Assembly (NCBI RefSeq): GCF_015706575.1
Contig: NW_024037069.1
Span: 39,391,315-39,455,314, forward strand
Length of the DNA: 64,000 nt
Reading direction: 5' to 3'
Source of the DNA: Patiria miniata
Lineage: Eukaryota > Echinodermata > Asteroidea > Valvatida > Asterinidae
This document shows, piece by piece, positions 60,001 to 64,000 of this stretch. Within the stretch, counting starts at the first letter, position 1; each line of letters starts with the position of its first letter. The notes beneath the pieces are model-generated. The model was not told the origin of the DNA and did not search any database. It was given only the letters and a program-made list of their open reading frames with translations. A program made the translations under genes and the position numbers.

Positions 60001-60732
60001 GATACGCAGTCGAAGGAGCTTGGAAAAAAGTCTAAGTCTCAATGTAGGTGTCCCGGAGTGGCTACGCGGATACACAGATACGGAGTGGGACTCGGAGTGA
60101 GGTTTATTATTAAGGGCAATCAACCGTGACTCCGTAGCCGGCTATGAGGTGGCCATAGTAGATAGATCAAGTGGCGGGGATTCTGCAATTGTGCTGAAAT
60201 AAATTATACTAGCGTTAGATACAGAATGCCAAAACATTCTCAAAGTCAATTTACCCATGGAGGAAGGCAAGGAAAATCACACACATGTGTGCATTTTATG
60301 GCAAAAAAATCAAATTAAAAATCATATTTATCATGTTTATGTTGATAATATTTACTCAGACCTACCTTTCAAATCCTTTCCTAACGGATTTTTGGCCAGA
60401 ACTACTGCGCCACGCCGGCAGTAAAGTCGAGACTTTGGTCGCCGAATTTTACCTACAAAGTCATGCAAAGTATTCTCGGAAGACAGGTTTTCCTGGTCGC
60501 CAAATGTTGTTGGTAAATAAGAAAAATTGAGACCGGCTGTACTAGCTAGTTCTGGCGACCAGTTGCCGACACCAAAGTTCAAATCCGAGTTGGATTTGCT
60601 GCCCGCGTCCACGACGGGACCAGCGGGGCTGAGCTTACTTTTGCCCGGGCTGGACCCCACGATCCCGCAAGGCGGCCGCGCGAACAAATCATCGCTCTCC
60701 GACACCGGGCTTGCAACCCTCGCATCGTTCAT
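54097..60732 (-). CDS. ANKRD54: ANKRD54, ankyrin repeat domain-containing protein 54
   Basis: Seven coding exons on the minus strand are 60732-60366, 59734-59687, 59400-59302, 58030-57959, 55505-55333, 54693-54586 and 54156-54097. The total is 927 nt, 308 residues (human 300). Residues 1-120 are low-complexity, Ser/Pro-rich. Ankyrin repeats run from about residue 123: ERKLRHAASKGDVEE, LLEDGINPNRSDDKGRAPLH, VQVLLDKGADVNQKDGLGN with TPLHL, then VVTTLLESGANTHELDREGH with TPVHLARSRL. The C-terminal helices contain EHIRRLDQLSLQVQ and end SFTTLSLQKS, as in vertebrate ANKRD54. In mammals the protein shuttles between nucleus and cytoplasm and moves the kinases Lyn and Btk out of the nucleus. The gene is divergent to ALKBH5. 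Introns 2 to 5 carry transposable elements, including a GC-rich element at 58476-59106. All junctions are in frame and the gene looks intact. Confidence 0.94.
54884..55259. mobile_element. TIR element, TTAGGCCCCCCAAA family
   Basis: The left part reads TAAGGCCAAAAAAAAAAG, then TCTCCGGTTTCTGGTATG. The right part is CATACCAGAAACCGGAGA and TTTTTTGGGGGGCCTAAA. Ends match 35255-35490 and 38611-39632. It lies in an ANKRD54 intron about 75 bases from exon 55505-55333. Confidence 0.8.
55688..56188. mobile_element. CAGGGTGAGT-family palindromic MITE, full copy
   Basis: TA-CAGGGTGAGTAAAAAAAAA at the left is mirrored by TTTTTTTGACACACTT-TA at the right, and the arms pair along about 240 bases each. Inner words CTGTCCACGGATCAC and GTGATCCGTGGACA flank a short centre. 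It lies in an ANKRD54 intron. Confidence 0.88.
56462..56800 (+). mobile_element. tRNA-derived SINE with conserved central domain
   Basis: The tRNA-Leu-like head is TGGCCTAGCGGTTAAGAAC with GTGGGTTCGGGCCCGGG. Then follows TGCCCTTAAGCAAGGCACTT and TTCGGATGGGACGTTAAGCC, a central domain that I recall from many metazoan SINEs. A shorter tail follows. It lies in an ANKRD54 intron. Confidence 0.85.
57060..57480. repeat. G-rich tandem repeat with long G runs
   Basis: Roughly 100-base units recur: GGGGACACAGGC with TTCATGCTGGGG or CTCATGCTGGGG, GGCCTCAAGGGGGG, and ATGACCC or ATGAACCCATCCCCC followed by TTGGTTACGCC or TTAGTTACATCC. A G run of about 24 is at 57414-57434. It lies in an ANKRD54 intron. 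Confidence 0.75.
58476..59106. mobile_element. Element with 17-bp tandem-repeat inverted ends and a GC-rich core
   Basis: The left end is GTCAGACAAGTCGACCGTTG, then repeats of the 17-mer GACAACTCGACCGTTGA. The right end has the complementary 17-mer GTCGAGTTGTCTCAACG five or six times and closes CGACTTGTCTGAC. The middle (about 58700-58970) is very rich in G, C and CpG, unlike the flanks. No target duplication is seen. It lies in an ANKRD54 intron. Confidence 0.85.
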
Positions 60733-61021
60733 TTTTGAAGAGCGCGATCCTGCTCTTCACTCAAGTTCTCTGAAATGCTGAACTACTGGTGGAACAGCGG
60801 TGGGGTAAAGCGTTCCAATCCATAACCCGGAAAAGAAAATTAGTGTGTCTGGGCCGAAAATAACGAGTATTTTCCTGTTGAGAAATGCGTTGCCTGGAAC
60901 CTCGACCCTTCCCCTTTCGTGGACGCGGCCATCTTGTGTTACGGGAATTATTATGGACAGGGTGACCGTAAGGTCCTGGCCAAATTCTGCCAAATGGACT
61001 TCAAAAATCTGTCAGATTGAT

Positions 61022-61146
61022 CAAAAATCTGCCAAATTCCCAAGAATTACTCGAAATACACTATAAACACCTGAAATCACATGCAAAAATCTGCCAAATT
61101 CCCAAGAATTACTTAAAATACACTATAAACACTTAAAATTACATGC
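61022..61146 (+). repeat. Two-copy tandem repeat, 62-bp unit
   Basis: CAAAAATCTGCCAAATTCCC, then AAGAATTACT and ATACACTATAAACAC, occurs twice in direct order with a few changes between copies. Confidence 0.9.
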
Positions 61147-61547
61147 AGATGTTGTATGATTGCCTTAATTAGGGTTCAAATTACATTATGAACAATCTGT
61201 AAGACTGTAGTAACATAAAGATGTTATGAAATTGCGTAAATTTCAGTCAAAACGCAGTTGCGTCACGCGGCGGTTCCCAGAGAAGGCTCAGCACCTAGAC
61301 CCTGGGCGTCGCCAGGATTTTTTTCCGAGGGGGGGGGGGGGGGGGGGTGGCGGTGGGGGAAAGCACATTTTCCCCCAAAAGTCCTTAACTTTTTCACTAT
61401 ATTCTCAATTTATCATTTTCCGAACGGGGGGGGGGAGTGTCCCCCTTGCCCCCCCCCCCCCCCTGCGACACCCATGACCTAGACCAGCCAAACTGTCCCA
61501 TAAAACCGTTGGTTTCTTAGAAAAGATTGAAGTTTCCTTAAACAAAC

Positions 61548-62677
61548 TAGCCTTGGTCAAGGCGCTAGTTGTTATTCATCCCGGCCGTAGCGCGGTAAAC
61601 GATATCCTCGCTAGCGCTATGCGTGCGGTCCTTTAAAAATACAGTGCGAACAGCGACCTCACGCGGCCACCATTTCTATGCAAATCAGTTGGACCCAATC
61701 TAGCGCCTTGGTTCAATCGTCGGCAAAAGCTTATGTTTTTCTTTATTTTGCGCTGGATTTCTAGCGCACGACCTCGTATGCGAATACAGATAAGTGTAGG
61801 CGGGGCTAATATGTGGAGTGTCCAATCACACCTTGGTAAATCCGGACATCATCAAATTATTTGCAGCTATTCGCCTTTTGCGGACGTGACAGGAACCACA
61901 GTTTTTGTGCATTACCCGTGTGCGGAGACACACAACGTGTACGTGTATGGATTATGTACGGTGCCACGTTTCACTTGGTCTATGATATGAGAGCAGATTC
62001 GCTGATTAATTAGACAAGGCCCCGCCGCTTGACTTCCTAGATTTTGACCAATCAGCAGGCGCTTTCTATAGGTCTATCGGGTCTTCGGTCATTCACCCGT
62101 TGCGCGTCATAGACATGGATTTAAAAAAAATGTCACGGCGCGCGGCGCTCGGTATCATGTTACGCGAATGCGCTCCCGGCTGTTGTTGTATTACAAAACG
62201 CTGCTTTTGAATTGACCAATCACAGCGTTAGTCCTGATTTTGGGATGAAATGACGTCACGATTTAGTAAAGTCGACTCCGACTGGCTGGCGTGCAGCTTG
62301 CATAAATCTGCATGCTTTGACATATCAGACGTTAGACAGTAGATGGCTCCGTGGATAACGGGTGATACTCGGACTACGTTTCACTATGCAAGTTTCCACG
62401 CAACGATCGACCAATAAGAAAACGACATTTAAGGTCAGCATTATTATTAACATAATGAGCACCACCCCCAAAACCTCACATGGACGATGGAACCAAGGCG
62501 CTAGATTGGGTCCAACTGATTTGCATAAAAATAGTGGCCGCGTGAGGTCGCTGTTCGCGCTGTATTTTTAATGCACTGCATGCATAGACATATGACTGCA
62601 TATGCATAGCGCAAGCGAAGATATCGTTCACGGCGCTACGGCCGGATGAATAACAACTATCGCCTTGACCAAGGCTA
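61548..62677. mobile_element. MULE-like nonautonomous element with 9-bp target duplication
   Basis: The ends are TAGCCTTGGTCAAGGCG and its complement CGCCTTGACCAAGGCTA, and the arms stay similar for about 180 bases (for example GACCCAATCTAGCGCCTTGG against CCAAGGCGCTAGATTGGGTC). The 9-mer TAAACAAAC directly flanks both sides (61539-61547 and 62678-62686). There is no transposase-like ORF. Long TIRs with a 9-bp duplication are the mark of Mutator-like elements. Confidence 0.88.
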
Positions 62678-63364
62678 TAAACAAACGTACCATTTTTTTC
62701 AAATTTGCTATGTTTTTCTGTCAAATAACAATTTTTGCAGAATTCTGCCAGAAATGTGCAAAAAAAATCATTTCTGTCAAAATTATCTGACAAACTCGTT
62801 TTTTAACAAACAATCTTTCAAAGTTAGCCGAAAATCGGCTAAAACGGTCACTGCGATTATAAGATTGTCACGACACAATTTGTTTCCCTTTACAAAATCG
62901 AGGATTTTTTTTACAATGTCTGTCACCCTTGTTGGATTTTCTTTGACACAATGAATTAATGTTTTTTTGTAGAGTAATTTACATTGTGTTTATAAGATTA
63001 ATGCGATAATATTAAATGAACCATGGAGAAATTTCTCCATGAATGAACATTGGGTCAACTGCGGTCAACCTTTGGACGTGGAAAAAGTAACCAGACTAAT
63101 GTACAGATGCGAACGATAACAAATTCTCGACCGCACATTAATAAGTGTATCGCTCGTCTGGGAACCCGTCAGCGACTGCGTTAGATTGTCTGGTTTCAGT
63201 CTCGTCCTAGAACGTTCGCCCGCCAGATTCTTACAGAGGTAAATAAGGTACACCAGACTACCTTAATTCATGCGTAACTTGACTGAGGAAATGTGGTGTC
63301 TGAGTTGAACTAGTTTAATGCACACATATGGAAACGTGCTCTTCACTTTTAAAGTTTTCTTTGA

Positions 63365-64000
<636 letters not shown>

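Noticed and set aside
63065..63253. Minus-strand ORF upstream of ALKBH5
   Set aside because: It has no splice partners or recognisable motif, and it lies in the probable promoter or 5' UTR.

Overview
This window is intron-rich nuclear DNA of an animal. Every gene I recognise gives a readable match to a vertebrate protein, and the introns and intergenic DNA are crowded with short inverted-repeat DNA transposons (MITEs) and tRNA-derived SINEs. The base composition is AT-rich, with CpG-rich islands inside some elements. This suits an invertebrate deuterostome, most likely an echinoderm. That placement is an inference, because nothing here fixes the species.

Layout. (1) 611-4899, plus: the last eight coding exons of PDXDC1, whose first part lies upstream of the window. 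(2) 4900-9390: a probable long 3' UTR, then a cluster of foldback elements (about 6970-8205). (3) 15923-9391, minus: all six coding exons of RPSA (ribosomal protein uS2). (4) 17619-18824, plus: a two-exon gene for a small one-pass membrane protein, possibly SMIM19-like. (5) 19677-25200, plus: TEDC2, complete except for a short first coding exon that I could not place. (6) 27452-42912 or 44211, plus: SNX8 with an EH-like domain, a PX domain and a BAR domain, and two alternative last exons. (7) 44212-54096: a long gene-free stretch of transposon-derived inverted repeats. (8) 60732-54097, minus: the complete ANKRD54. (9) 63428-64000, plus: the first exon of ALKBH5, cut by the window end just at its iron-binding motif. 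ANKRD54 and ALKBH5 are divergent, with a MULE-like element between them.

The genes are unrelated housekeeping and regulatory genes: translation, tubulin and centriole assembly, endosomal sorting, kinase shuttling and RNA demethylation. They do not form a pathway. Exon limits were set by reading GT/AG splice sites and checking that every junction keeps the frame. All complete chains sum to a multiple of three.

The most unusual items are a 631-bp element in an ANKRD54 intron whose inverted ends are 17-bp tandem repeats around a GC-rich core, a MULE-like element with a perfect 9-bp target duplication, a MITE whose empty site can be read elsewhere in the window, paired terminal exons in SNX8, and a tandemly duplicated exon tail in PDXDC1. 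I found no CRISPR array, prokaryotic operon or viral gene.
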